DNA of 64,000 nucleotides from Hygrocybe punicea (GCA_963556145.1 OY744470.1:4154001-4218000); one strand, 5' to 3'; positions 12,192 through 23,960 are shown, counted from the stretch's first letter. The notes: generated from the letters alone by a model not told the origin. A program made the numbers and translations.

Positions 12192-13188
12192 TAGGCAATG
12201 GTATGGGTCAACCCCCAGGTGTCTGAGGGCTGACCTGCACCCATACCAGCCATTGACCTGTACCCACATGCATAGGTATGGGTCATGCATGGGTTGTGTG
12301 CAGGTACCGGAGGGTCACTGCAGGTTTTTGATGGGTGGGAGAGTTGTCCAGGTCCTGGCACAGGATTCACCTTGCATGGGCTGCACACATGTCCAGTGAT
12401 GTGATACAGCACCAATGTGAGGGGTTTCCGGGCTTTGACATAGTCCAAACCCACCCAGGCAATCCGAACAATGTGAGACATGTCATAGATGCTGTCTTGA
12501 ACACATCCAGTCATCTCACCTGTGATTGAGATGCAATTCTGTGATGTCATGACAAGGGGATGTCATCCTCATGCTGTGGGACATGGAAATCAACCACACA
12601 CCTTGAGGGACACATCATGCACATCGACATCATTGGCGTTGCATGATGTTCAAGCCCTACAGCCCATTTTGTGAGCAGAGATGACATTCAATACTGAGGA
12701 CATGTACCACATGGCTGGGAGTGGGAGCACCACTCCTCCAGCCAATTCCCAGCTTCTCCCATTATTGTCACCCATGTCATCATTGTTGTCACCATCGTTT
12801 TCCTGTCAATGTTTGAGCTGGACCCAAGATGTCAGCTGTGGCCAATCAAAGTGGACAAAGATGTACCTTTAGGCTGGGAGGTGGTGGAACCACCTGCCCA
12901 GCCCATCCTGTCCCTCCTTGTGGTCACCATCACATGTTGTTGTGTTGTTGTCATTGTCAATGCGGTGACATTGTGACTCAATGTCACCGATGTCCTCCTT
13001 GCAAGCAACAGAGCTCATGAGTCATGGATTATAGCTGTAAGTTAGTGTAAAAGTAGAATAGAATGAAAGCTTACCTTGACTATGACCTGTGGGACTAGGC
13101 AGGGGTTACCTGTTACCCGCAAGTGCAGGTCAGGTTTTTGCACAGGTCCCAAAAAGGCAACCCAGACCCATACCCGTGCTATTGCCTA
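12192..13188. mobile_element. Non-autonomous TIR-like element (~1 kb)
   Basis: The ends are imperfectly inverted: TAGGCAATGGTATGGGT at 12192 and, on the other strand, TAGGCAATAGCACGGGTATG from 13188. Internally there are several ATGGGT / ACCCAT and GCAGGT words in both orientations, and a palindromic GAGTGGGAGCACCACTCC at about 12717-12734. No transposase is encoded. An 8-bp flanking duplication is not evident (AACATAAC versus AAGCCTCC), so the boundaries rest on the inverted termini and terminal TA pairs alone. Confidence 0.45.
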
Positions 13189-13611
13189 AAGCCTCCCCCT
13201 GTCATATCCCCAAAATCTAATCACCACTCACTGCCACTGCCACTGCTCTCCTTTGCATTCACCCACTTAAGCTCCATCCCCTATTATGCACCTCATGACA
13301 AAACAACAACCCCCACTGCAACCTCTCAAACCTGTTGAACACAAAATACAGGCCCCACCATGTCCCTCACCAGTCCCAGGTGCATCACACCTGCGCCAAT
13401 ACATCCAGTTGAGCATGATTTCCACCTCTCAAAGTGTTTACAAAGTACCTTTCAATGCCTAGCAAGATAGTGACAGTGAGGTGCTTGTTGAACACTGGCT
13501 GGATTATGCTGAAGAATGTGATGATCAAAATCTACAGATACTTAAATCAAAATTAGCTCTCTAAAAAAAGAGTTCAACAATTGTGAAATTACATTGAGAA
13601 TAAAAGCTATA
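13189..13611. other. Spacer, no gene seen
   Basis: Mixed low-information sequence between a TIR-like element and a short AT-rich tandem repeat; nothing supportable. Confidence 0.4.
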
Positions 13612-13945
13612 AAACATGTGAAAGATATCAAGTAGTATAATGGGTCAAAGTTGTTCAAGAGCTTTACAAGCAAATATAAAATTGCTGAAAAAAGTGTTAA
13701 TGTGTACAAGTTGATATAGAGAGCAAAACCAATAAAAGATGTGTAAGATGTCAAGTACAACAAAGTGCTTTAAGATCTTACAAGCAGATATAAAAGTGTT
13801 AAAAAAAGGCAATTAACAAGTGTAAGTTGACATGTGCATTAAAAGTTGTAAAAGATGTGTAAGATGTCAAGTAGAGCAACAGGTTAAAGTACTGCAAGAG
13901 CTTCACAAGCAGAAATACCGGTGTTGAAAACACATGATTGAGTAT
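13612..13945. repeat. Three diverged tandem units (~120 bp), AT-rich
   Basis: The word AARRATRTGTAAGATGTCAAGTA recurs near 13612, 13733 and 13851. Each copy is followed by (A)GAGCTTYACAAGCA and TAAAAGTGTT-type segments. Copies are diverged. There is no coding content. Confidence 0.7.
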
Positions 13946-14855
13946 TAATAATAATATACACTAGCTCTGTTAATAGATTGCTTCATATTAAGAAAGAAAG
14001 AAAAAAATCAAACCAAAAAAATTTAAAATTTTCTTCTCAAGTCAAAAGTTTCAAGTTGATAAAGATGAAAACCTGGTTTAAGTGAATAAAAAAGATGAAA
14101 AAAACATTGAAAAAAAGTCCAAGGGCTTCAAGGTGTAAAAAAAGGTCTTGTGAATTTACTGATGCGAATCAAAACTCATTTGGAAGAACACCCTGAGATA
14201 TCTGAAAACACACAATTTGCAGGCCTTTTCGCTACCTCAGGACGTCGCCACACTGGCCATTCCAATTCCGAGTCCATGCGACCTCTGGAGTCCAATGCTG
14301 GTCCATCATATTCTGTCAACTCAGGCGCTTTTGCAGCTGCCAGCGGATCTTTGTTGTCATCTTCTTCACACCTCTCAACCAATCTCCAATTGGCTCAAAT
14401 GGAACCTGGCCCATCATCCCATCCGAGTCCATTTTACAACGAAACACCTTACAATTTCTTTCATTTCATGTAGGGCAGCAATTTATGTACTTAGAAGAAT
14501 TCATTCCGAGTCGTTACTACGGTTTTTCAGTTATAAAAACTCCGAGCGGCGGAATCTGAATACCGCCGCTGTGACATGCTGTGACACGCCGAATAGAGGG
14601 GAGCGCCGAATCCCTGATGGGTCATAGTATGGGCATCAATTCAGACATTTTACTCGTTTTAGGCCCCTCACTTTGTTTTTGGATCTTGTCGACATCCCCA
14701 GGGTCGAATCAAATGTAAATCCGATGCCACTCAGTCGCACAATGCTGCAACACTTAGTTCCCGCCCTCCCGGCTAAATGTGGAAATGTTTCCAGGCAAAT
14801 GGACCACTCGTCCGCTACCGACCGCCACACCGTGGCTCAATGGCTGCAAGTTGTA
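13946..14855. other. AT-rich then mixed intergenic sequence
   Basis: Adenine-rich low complexity up to about 14140. A serine-rich frame of about 107 codons at 14150-14473 has no recognisable domain or intron structure and is not called a gene. The stretch 14480-14850 leads into the promoter of the next gene. Confidence 0.4.
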
Positions 14856-14863
14856 CTATAAAC
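14856..14863 (+). promoter_or_regulatory. TATA-like box of the seven-exon gene
   Basis: CTATAAAC lies about 73 bp upstream of the ATG at 14936 and is followed by a C-rich run and a pyrimidine-rich leader. This is a typical fungal core-promoter layout. Confidence 0.55.
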
Positions 14864-14935
14864 CCCCCCCTGACCAGACAACACAATCTACATTCTTTCC
14901 TTCATTTGACTTTACCCTAAAATTTATTATCCTCG

Positions 14936-16198
14936 ATGAACTTCGCAACGAAACACCATCATGACTCGGAAGACGTGTCCTCCTCCTCCCCTCGCAGATT
15001 TAGACGGACTCGTCGTGCAGTTCATGTATGTTTTAACTCTCATTTCGACCTAACCGTTACATTTGACTTATCTCTTCATCATTCTCGAAGAACCACTTGG
15101 AAGTCGTCATACCCTCACCCAGGATCAGACGTGCTGTAGCTCGAGTAAGTGCGTTTAATTCCTTTCGGTTGGGCCGTCAGTCACATTGTTTCAAAGAATA
15201 TCCGAATCATCCAGGATCCCCAAGGCACGACAACCCAGGTCATGTCCGGTCGCCATGCAGTTCCGGTGAGCATAATAGCTCGGAGTCTTGGACAGTCAGT
15301 CGCCAAACATATGACTTATCCGTTTCAATTTTCCTTCATAGAACTTCGCAATGAACCGTGATGCTGAGTGGGAAGAGGCGACACGTACTGCTCGGTCATC
15401 CGGACCCGGTCTCACTCCAGGTCGAGTAAGTTCCAAAGACTCCTTTCGGTTTATCCAACGATTCCTTGCCAGGCACTTTCTGATGCATGCTTGTTTGCAG
15501 TCTGACGCCAGAGTCTATCCACCTCTAGAAGAGGTATATGGATGCAAGATCCTCGAGCGCCTCCCAGACCATTTTCCGTATGACGATTGGCACTATGGCA
15601 AGAGGCAGATCACTATCAACCACAACCTAAACGGGTTCCCTAGAATCTTGTTCCTCCCAAAGCGATATGATATACTCGGGGTTTCACTGTGGATGGGCGA
15701 GCGGGGCCGAGGATTGGCTGAACCCGAGGCAATCGTGCAGCATGGACTCCTGTCAAAGTTCCCGTTCAACCATGTGTTCCCGTTCGACATTCGGGTTAGT
15801 GGGTTTCATTCGGTCTCATACAAGGTTGAATGAAAACTAGCTGTCTAAATGGTTTCCTTTTCTTCCAGTGGCCTGGTTATGAACATCTCCATATGCCATA
15901 CATGATAACCTTCGCTGATCTCCAATATCCTAAGCGTGTTCAAACGTATGGTTCATTCCTTGCGTTCATTTGTCACCATCTTCGCGATTTCTATAACGTG
16001 AGCTAGTGTTTCATTGTTCCGGCAACGTACCTAATTTTGCATCCTTTCCTTCAGCGGAGCGCTGGCAAATTCCGTGGAAATGGGGTTCGGCTTGGTGACG
16101 GTGGTGTCCCTATCATTAACATGCGTCTGACTCAGATTTTTACAAGAGATGATGGGAACACTTGGGAGCCGGAACTCACTTACATCGTGGAGGATTGA
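14936..16198 (+). CDS. Intact seven-exon Agaricomycete orphan gene (WPGY family)
   Basis: Uncharacterised protein of 287 residues. Exons are 14936-15025, 15091-15144, 15197-15265, 15342-15425, 15501-15794, 15869-15997 and 16055-16198. Every exon is a multiple of three, so all six introns are phase 0, and all have GT...AG ends. The protein starts MNFATKHHHDSED, has a middle segment KRQITINHNLNGFPRILFLP, then WPGYEHLHMPYMITFADLQ at the start of exon 6, and ends TWEPELTYIVED. The WPGY segment followed by a W-x-P near the C-terminus is a pattern I associate with a large lineage-specific Agaricomycete family of unknown function. No transmembrane or signal segment is seen. Exon 4 starts NFAMN, echoing MNFAT of exon 1. 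An alternative start at Met 15351 exists, but the upstream phase-0 exons and the TATA box favour 14936. Confidence 0.78.
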
Positions 16199-17152
16199 GT
16201 CCCAAAACAAGTTGTGGAACCTATTGTGTGTAGCCACACCGACACTAATTATGCACAATCACTATGTAGAGCCTCGGATATGCCCCAAACTGCTTGTATT
16301 GTTCCCAAGAATATGCCCTACATGTATAGTTAACAGCTATAATATGCATTGAGTCAACGCCATGTGATCGTCTTAACATTCCACAATGCTGACAACATCT
16401 TCATCTAGAAACAATATCCCCAAATACCAACGAGCCAATTTTCGGTGGTTGGGTTGTAGGGCGTCATGTCGTGCCTGTCGATATCGGTCAAAAATGATTC
16501 AGGACATGCACGGTCACCCTTGGCACCACTTCGTAGAACCTCCCAAGCTCTGTTAGGTGGGGTTTTTATGTAACGGGAAAGTGGCCTAATAGACCAGCTC
16601 CCCAGGGATGTTCCCCACTAAATCTTTATTCGGAACATCATTCTCAGAGCAGATCTGAGATTCTTTGAGCCCTCGCGCAACATCCACAAGATGTTGCACG
16701 GGATGTTAATTCTATGTTCCCTTGATGTTTGTGTTCTATATCTTTGTGGTGTGTGAGATGTTAATCATATGTTCCGGTCGGATTTCCGGTTGCTTGTGGA
16801 ACTGTCAGAGAGGCTCGGCACAAGATAAATGACCATTAAAATAGCTACTACATGGTCATTATAAACGATATCGGGGATGGGGAGATGGATAGGTGGGAAG
16901 CGTTCGTGTGGGAAGCGTTCGTGTGGGGGATAGACAGCATTGAAAAGAAACAAAAAAGCCCCAACCTTGGAGCAACTTCGTAGAATGCCCGCCCTAGAAA
17001 CCAATCCAGTTGTCCTACAGGCAGAGGTCGGATGAAAATGAGAATGATAGCGGGGAGGATGAGGTTGCGGATGTGGGAACAAGAATAACAAGATACGTGG
17101 GAACAAGAATAACAAGATACCGAGTCCACTGGCCCTATGATGGCTTATAGCG
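16199..17152. other. Intergenic, no gene seen
   Basis: Mixed sequence with a short direct duplication GGGAAGCGTTCGTGTGGG near 16895-16930 and another, GTGGGAACAAGAATAACAAG, near 17075-17120. Both lie downstream of the proline-rich reading frame on the opposite strand. No domain-bearing frame. Confidence 0.45.
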
Positions 17153-17932
17153 TTACGGGGGTCCGGGAGGCAATGATGCACCGCTGGGGCCCTGCTGTGG
17201 GTTGTCCGAGAGGTTAGCAGGAGGTGGGATTGGTGATCGTCGTGAAAGCATCTGGTAACCTCCTGCTAGCATTGGTGGATGTCGCACCTCTTGAGGATAT
17301 AGCCCACGCTCATCAGGGTAGTATCTATTTGGATACCATTGGTGGTAATCAGGGGGTGGGCCTCTGTAATCTTGGTTGCGCCAGTCCCCAGGCGGTAACC
17401 CTCGGTAGTCATGACTGTGCACATCACCGTAGGGGGGTTGCCGATACCGTTGAGCTACCTGAGGGGGTTGCTGATGTCGTTCATCGCGCAAACGCGGTGG
17501 TTCGAAATGGCCATATCCCTGAACAAACGGTGTTGGCATATACGGTCCATGGTGGTAACCATGATACATAGGGTTGTGATATTGTTCATAACGGCCAGGA
17601 TAAGTGGGGTCGGATGTGACACCGCTCCCGTCACGGCCAACCATAGATGTTTGGGCATCACGAACAATAGCGTCGCCGGCCACCAGTTGCTGTTCCTCTG
17701 ATTCTCCCATATTTGTTCCAGCAGACGGCACCTCCTTAGCACTAGTATCTGCTGACAAGGTATCACTGGGGTGGGTCTTGAAAACATTGGGTGGACTCGG
17801 AGCGGCAGGGGGTTGTATATTATGCTGGTTGCCAAGGTGGGTGGTATCTGCGCGAGCCCGGCCATAATGGTTCTCTGGACGACCGCTGGCAGTGGAAGGG
17901 TTAACTTGGGGGTCGTAACGGTGGTTCTCCAT
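17153..17932 (-). CDS. Proline/tyrosine-rich low-complexity protein, uncharacterised
   Basis: Single uninterrupted frame of 259 codons starting MENHRYDPQVNPSTASGRP. From about residue 100 the composition is dominated by P, Y, H, R, Q and G, with imperfect YRGPPPDYHQWYPNRYYPDE-like repeats. It is predicted disordered; no catalytic or DNA-binding motif is visible. The length of the open frame in compositionally varied sequence argues for a gene or a remnant of one, but there is no intron or homology evidence. Function not assigned. Confidence 0.45.
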   Translation of the reverse strand: MENHRYDPQVNPSTASGRPENHYGRARADTTHLGNQHNIQPPAAPSPPNVFKTHPSDTLSADTSAKEVPSAGTNMGESEEQQLVAGDAIVRDAQTSMVGRDGSGVTSDPTYPGRYEQYHNPMYHGYHHGPYMPTPFVQGYGHFEPPRLRDERHQQPPQVAQRYRQPPYGDVHSHDYRGLPPGDWRNQDYRGPPPDYHQWYPNRYYPDERGLYPQEVRHPPMLAGGYQMLSRRSPIPPPANLSDNPQQGPSGASLPPGPP

Positions 17933-19830
17933 CAGAAGATTTACTTATGCTTAAATAAGCTTTTACCTTTTTCGCTCGAACTTGCGCTTTTAGCCCAGAA
18001 CTTTTCAGTGCTTTTCAGTGCTTTCACCTTTTTCATTCCATCTTCTGCTTTTCTGACTAGGCTTTTTTTTTATTCCGGCAGCTTATTCTTATATATTATA
18101 TTTGCAAAACTACTGTGACGAGTGTGCATTAGAATCAGTACCATTGCTAATGACACAGATATTCCGGGCACAATCTGTACTCATACCCACGAGAAACCAT
18201 AGTTCGCGTGTCTGCCGATGCATACTTGTGGGCCTGCCCCTTCATACACACGCCCATACCCACCATTGACCTTGCGGCATGGGACATGCGTCAATTGAAG
18301 CAATGCCATGTGGATGCGAGGTGGCATTGGGGGTGGGTGTCTTCGCGCATGGGCGCGGGAGAGAACTCACCTGGCGACCGGGGTGGGTGCACCACTCCCC
18401 CAGTCTCACTTCACTTTGGCCTCTGCTGCCGTCGCCGTTACCATTGTTGGGTCGTCCTCTTCGCAGCCGTTCACGTTTGGTTGTGTCTTCATTTCAGCCC
18501 TTGTTTCGTTGCAGTAGTTACAAACAACCTGTATAATATCAAATAATAATGGTAGATAAAAATGATAATAACACTCACCTTTGTGCTATTCCATATTGGG
18601 TTGTTCGTGATGTCGTGGGTGAGTCAAGTGTGGGGATGTTGGCAAGTGTGGAGAGGGAGAGCATGAGAGGGAGGGATAGCATGAGAGGAAAAGGGAGACC
18701 ATGACGGCGGAGTTGGAGCAATGTCAAAAAAATCAGTGAAGTCCATACTTTACCTTTGTTTGGTCCATGTTCAACTTTGCCTTAGCACCAACATGAACAC
18801 CCGTTGAACCTTGGACCGACACTAGTAAGTAGCAGTGCAGTACAGTGCTAAATTTCATTTTCAGGGCAGGACAGTGGCAACGGCAAGGACAATGAAGATG
18901 GCGAGGGCAACGAAAACGACAGAACGACAACAGCGGGGATAAGGCAGTAAAAATGGCAGCGACCTCGATAAGGTAAGGACAAGTTTCAACTCTAGCACTA
19001 GCGTGTACACTGACACTAGGAGAATGGTGCCGGCAGCCACACCAGTACCAGCCCAACATCAACACAGACACCTGCGACAGCACCAACACCGGTGGCCAAA
19101 ACCAGCGTGACACCCGGAGCGAGTCCTCAGGCGAGCCCATGTCTGGCAATACCAGTGACAATGATGGATTTTTACTAGTCCAGTCAGATTCCGATGGCAA
19201 AGCAGGTGAGTGTTCCCGGGCTAAGTTCATACAGGTACTGACATATTTGTGCAGCCTAATCACGATTGGCAACTCCACCGTGCAAAATGCGCCGTCTTGT
19301 CTCCATCTGTCTGCCGTAGTTACATGCTTCGTATTCCTGTGCCTCCCTGTGCCCCCCTGCTGCAAATAATATAAGCTGTTTTGATACCCCCTACTGAAGT
19401 GACGAAAAGCCTACCTTGAAATTAAAAAGTACACGGTGCTTCCACAAAAGACACCTAGCTTATTGACCTATTCGTGCTTTTAGTGTCTTCAAATAAGCGG
19501 GCCCCAGCTTTTAATAGCGGATCGACCCCGCTAATATAAGCTGGCCCAGCTTATGGCTTTTCGTGCTTTTCGTGCTTAAAAAAGCTGAATAAGCACCCAA
19601 AAGCGGACATGTAACTCTTCTGATGTGAAACGACCCTTTACTTGCTCAATGAAATTGATCGACGACGCAAGAACCTCTACATCACCAACATCCAAGCTCT
19701 CATGTGGCATCTCCTGACCACCTTCAGCGTTGTCGTGGTCTTGCCACCTTTCGTTGACCATTTCCAAGGAGGTAATGTTACTGTACACATAATATATCAA
19801 TGGGCGCTAAGCCAGAATCACTGGGAGACC
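17933..19830. other. Transposon-derived spacer, ends not resolved
   Basis: Two stretches rich in GCTTTT/AAGCAC words (17945-18030 and 19480-19605) lie in roughly inverted arrangement and could be subterminal repeats of one decayed element of about 1.6 kb. A GGGTGGGTGCACCACTCCC palindrome at about 18380-18398 matches the motif seen at 5.7 and 12.7 kb. A short acidic exon-like segment (SGNTSDNDGFLLVQSDSDGK) near 19140-19205 is followed by GTGAGT, but no complete gene could be assembled. Confidence 0.4.
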
Positions 19831-21238
19831 TTACTGTATGTGTGCCTTAAAATGGCCAATCACTTTGTCATCATTTGCACGACATCGTTCCTGGAAAAAC
19901 TAAAATAGAATGAGCATATGGCTGTACACACAAGAGGAAGACTAACCTTGTTAGCGCCTTCAGTAACAAACACTTTGCCCAGAGAGCCATCCTGGTTGAC
20001 GACTTTACCCCCAAATACCGCCGCCATTTCAAAGCCATATCGTGTACTGTAGAACTTCCCCGATTGGATAACTTGAGCCGTGAACTTATTGAAAGTCCTC
20101 GTCCATTGAGCAAATGTTTGATCTGGCGCTGCCAAGACCCATACTTCTGCATATGTCTCCAGTAATGTAGACCAGGTATCGGGATAAGCTGCCTTGAATT
20201 CCTGGAAGCAGGCACTTCGAATTTTTGGAGTCACCGCAGACGCTGCAAAAGTGGTCAATGGGCAGCAGCAATTAGATATCTTGGATAACCTACGATGAAG
20301 GTGCTCAAGGCCAACACGGGCTAACTCCGTCTTATAGTTGGCAACCTCTTTAAAGTAGTTCTGATATTCGTTCCAGAGATTTTTTGTGTCTCGACCAGTA
20401 CTATTATCCCAAAGAGCTAAGATTTGCGGTGACGGAAGGTTGGTCTGCAAAGATATCTTCTTTACAAGTTGCCTGAGCTCTCGGAAACCACTCTCGAGCG
20501 CTTGGCGACATTCGTTTGACATTCGTCCAGTAACGGCCTGTTCGCTGGTGGGAACATAGGTATTGGGCAGCCGCGCACCTAGAGGCTCTGCAGAGCTCTG
20601 TTTAGGTTCCGACGAGCCAGGGTTGATGAGAATTTGGGGGTTAATAGATGGATCATAGTTAAAACGGTTGGTGGGTTCCTCGGTCCACAATTGGTCATCA
20701 ATGTTGTTAAACGAAGGGCCAGAATATGTGGTAGACCAGTTGCCGAGGCTTGAAGATAGTTCTGCGACCGGCTGGTGCGATTCCCAGCCGTAGTCATCCA
20801 AGATGTCATCCATACCATGCGGCTGTGGAATCAAACCTCCATGGGGGATCCATAGCTCATCGGTTTTATGAGAGGAAGTGGCAGATTAATTATGGTGCGG
20901 GAGAGGATCAGCAGCACGACCAATTTGATCTTCCGGTGGATCTTCTGGCAGGAGTTTGGCACGACGATCCTGTGCCTCAGAAATTAAGCCAGCGTCACGG
21001 TCTGTCTTGTGTATGACGGAGCGGAGGCATGTCGGAGTGAGAGGAGGGGGGTTGAATGGCAGCTTCGCTTGCTTGCAGACTGAGGAGTGCCTCCTCCAAT
21101 CTGGCTGCCGGGTTTGTCACCCAGGCCAGGGAGATACCCTGCACTGATTTCGGGGGGATCACCCACGGATGAAGACTGAGGAGGTGGGGCTGAGCGTCCA
21201 CGGTTGGTAACATGAGCAGAGGTGGGTTCGATTTGCAT
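19831..21238 (-). pseudogene. Agaricomycete orphan protein (LWDNSTGRDTKNLWNEYQ family), degenerate 5' end
   Basis: Minus-strand gene of a repeated Agaricomycete family with unknown function. The conserved core reads ALWDNSTGRDTKNLWNEYQ, then FQEFKAAYPDTWSTLLETYAE, FEMAAVFGGKVVNQDGSLG and, after splicing, FFQERCRANDDKVIGHFKAH, ending at 19831. Introns at 20243-20293 and 19900-19946 restore frame and family sequence. Upstream, an in-frame TAA (20886-20888) follows PLPHHN where a CAA codon is plausible. Further up, a coiled-coil-like segment (AARLEEALLSLQASEAAIQP) and the start near 21238 are separated by a frame change. The 324-codon frame from 20834 could in principle still be expressed. Possibly transposon-associated; no enzymatic motif is visible. 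Confidence 0.6.
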
Positions 21239-21705
21239 CCTGCAAAATGGAGCAAGATGTTCTAATAGTGGTACTCGTCAGCGCTTGGAAGGTTGAGATT
21301 GTTAAAAGCGTCACTTACCAAGATACAAAAAAAAATTATAGACGGAGACGGTGGTTACCGAGATGCAAGCAACTAGCACAGATGGAGTACTCTGAGGTCT
21401 CAAGTCAACCTTGAGATTACTGAAGTTTACAGCCATTTGTAGTGAGTGTGAAACTTTTGGAAATTTTTTGATCAATTAAAATAGCGTAATTCTATTTGGC
21501 ACCCCAGGGTGCACACTCAGGCACAGTGTGCCCCCCTTAAAACGATGCACCCCTACTAGTATACCCATATAATTTATCATTTTCCCACACATAAGCGACC
21601 GGCCGGAATCTTAGATCTATGGAGGTGGGCAAAAGGACTATCTTGCTGCATTGAATAGCAATGACATACATAAGACTTGCAAAGGAATAAAGTTGTATTC
21701 TACTA
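21239..21705. other. Spacer, no gene seen
   Basis: AT-rich sequence. A local imperfect inverted pair around GGTGCACACTCAGGCACAGTGTGCCCC (two parts, about 21509-21537) is the only structure noticed. Confidence 0.4.
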
Positions 21706-22409
21706 TGTGTAGTGAGAGTGGGAGAAGTGGGAGAGGCCTGAAGAGATCGGGTGAGGCCTCAAGTGAGTGAGCGAGAGCGGGAAGGGTGTAGGAGCAGGTG
21801 ACGTGTAGTGAGAGCGGGTGAGGCCTTAACAGGGCGGGTGAGAGCAGGAGAGGTGTGGTGAGAGCGAGAGTGGTGTAGTAAGAGTGAGAGTGGTGTGGTG
21901 AGAGCAGGCAAGGCCTTAAAGGAGCGGGGGAGATGTAGCGAGGGCAGGAGAGGTGTGGCAAGAGCGGGTGAGGTATGGTGAGAATAGGAGAGGCTTTAAG
22001 AGAGTGGGTGAGGCGTGTAAGGCGTGGTGAGAGCGGGCTTGGCCTGAGAAGAGTGGGTGAGGGTGGGAGTGGTGTGGTGAGTGCGAGAGTGGTGTGGTGA
22101 GAGTGGGTGAGGCCTTAAGGGAGCGGGGAAGAGTGGGGGAGGTATGGCGAGAGCAGGAGAGGTGTAGCGAGAGCAGGAGAGGTATAGCGAGAGCAGGAGA
22201 GGTGTAGCGAGAGCAGGAGAGGTATAGCGAGAGCAGGAGAGGTGTAGCGAGAGCAGGAGAGGTGTAGTGAGAGTGGGAGAGGTATGGTGAGAATAGGAGA
22301 GGTGTAGTGAGAGTGGGAGAGGTATGGTGAGAATAGGAGAGGCTTTTGGAGAGCGGGTGAGGCGTGAGGTGTGGTGAGAGCAGGCGTGGCCTGAGAAGAG
22401 TGGGTGAGG
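21706..22409. repeat. Purine-rich minisatellite, block 1 (21-bp core unit)
   Basis: A near-continuous array of GAGAG-containing words. Between about 22140 and 22280 the unit GGTGTAGCGAGAGCAGGAGAG (21 bp, two parts alternating GTGTA/GTATA) is repeated almost perfectly in tandem. Outside this the array is a higher-order mix with GGCCTTAAGAGAGCGGGTGAG units. The plus strand is almost pure G/A-rich, so long serine/proline/leucine frames on the minus strand are artefacts. Confidence 0.9.
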
Positions 22410-22413
22410 GCAG

Positions 22414-23229
22414 TGATACGCAGCGCATGTCCCTAAGCACGGAAACCCTCTATTGGACCTATTCTAGTCTCGACATGCTGCGATTCGCTGCGATTCATTG
22501 CGAAACATCCCGATTTATATGTATCTCCATTGCGATGCGACTGCGATATGCACGCGATACAGGCGATAATTCGACATTACGGCGATTTTCTTCGGAGCGC
22601 TTCGGCCCCCTTCAGAAACATATTTCGAGCCTCTCCGACATCACCCACGCTTATACCATTCACCCTATTCCATTCCGATTCCGTTCCGGTTCCAGGGAAG
22701 TCTTTATGTGACATGTTTCACTTATTTCAAACATTATAGCTCCTATCCTCTAGATATTTTGGAAATTGCTTCGCATGGTGTTATACCCTTTGTTTCAGTT
22801 CCATTTCATTCCTATTGCACCATAGTTCCGTTGTGCACCGTCTATTTGTCTTGCCTTCTTCACCCTTTATTGTCCTAACAACCAACTTTGCATAAATACC
22901 CCCTATAGTTTACATACTAGAGAGACGTCTTGTATACCCCCGATTCCAGTCTATCATATCACATCTTTACTGCGCTGTTCATGTGATAGCTCCGCTGTGC
23001 TCTATTAAACTTTGCGTTCCTTCTACAAAGTGCTACGTATATGCCGAAAACATCGCCGACTGTTTTGCACACACCGCACGCATCGCACACATCGCGCACA
23101 TCGGAAACATCATCGCCACTATCCAGAGCACCTCTGAGTATTTTTATTAACCTTTTGGATTGAGATTGAACCCCTCAGAATTCGTACAGCACTGTGGTAG
23201 AGTTGGTATTTGATTCCGTTCACATTACT
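22414..23229. mobile_element. Possible solo LTR (~816 bp) inserted in the minisatellite
   Basis: Unique non-repetitive DNA interrupts the minisatellite, which resumes with the same unit afterwards. The sequence GCAG(TG) occurs at both borders (22410-22415 and 23230-23235), compatible with a 4-bp duplication GCAG and an insert starting TGATACGC. The 3' terminus is not a clean CA, so the exact right border is uncertain. A CCCCTATAG motif near 22900 and a TATTAAA signal near 23003 are LTR-like. No coding region. Confidence 0.42.
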
Positions 23230-23247
23230 GCAGTGCACCCTTTTCAG

Positions 23248-23960
23248 CGGGAGTGGTGTGGTAAGAGCGAGAGTGGTGTGGTGAGAGTGGGTGAGGCCTT
23301 AAGGGAGCAGGGAAGAGCGGGGGAGGTGTGGCGAGAGCGGGAGAGGTGTAGTGAGAATGAGAGAAGCTGTAAGAGATCAGGTGAGGCCCCAAGAGAGCAG
23401 CCAGAGAGGGAGAGGTGCGGCGAGAGTGCGCGCGCGCGTGGGGTCTTAAGGGAGCGGGTGAGCATGGGTGAGGCCTTAAGAGATCGGGTGAGGCCTCAAG
23501 TGAGCGAGCGAGAGCGGGAACGGTGTAGCGAGAGCGAGAGCGGGAACGGTGTAGCGAGAGCGAGAGCGGGGGAGGTGTAGTGAGAGCGGGCGAGTACTTA
23601 ACAGGGCGGGTGAGAGCAGGAGGGGTGTGGTGAGAGCGAGAGCGGTGTGGTGAGAGTAGGCGAGGCCTCAAGGGAGCGGGCGAGAACAGGTGAGGTGTAG
23701 TGAGAGCGGGTGAGGCCTTAAGAGAGTGGGTGGGAGCAGGAAAGATGTAGTGAGAGTGGGAGAGGTGTAGTGAGAATGGGAGAGGCTGTAAGAGATCGGG
23801 TGAGGCCCCAAGAGAGCAGCCAGAGAGGGAGAGGTGTGGCGAGAGTAGGGGAGGCAGGTGCAGAGAGCGTGATGGGCATGGAGAAAGCAAGAGAAAGTGA
23901 GGGAGTCATTGAAAGGCGTGGAGAGAGCAGGAGGGGGAAGTGTTGAAAGATCGGAGATCT
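23248..23960. repeat. Purine-rich minisatellite, block 2
   Basis: Same GAGAGCGGGAGAGGTGTAGT-type units as block 1, with interspersed GGCCTTAAGAGAGCGGG units and a short (CG)n patch near 23428. Continuous with block 1 before the interruption at about 22.41-23.24 kb. Confidence 0.88.

Noticed and set aside
12184..13196. 8-bp target duplication for the 12.2-13.2 kb element
   Set aside because: Flanks AACATAAC and AAGCCTCC do not match; only the inverted termini support the element.
14150..14473. Serine-rich 107-codon frame
   Set aside because: No recognisable domain, no splice support and competing open frames on both strands.
17500..17520. GGTTCGAAAT resembling a tRNA B box
   Set aside because: No matching A box or cloverleaf in the surrounding 100 bases, and it lies inside the proline-rich frame.
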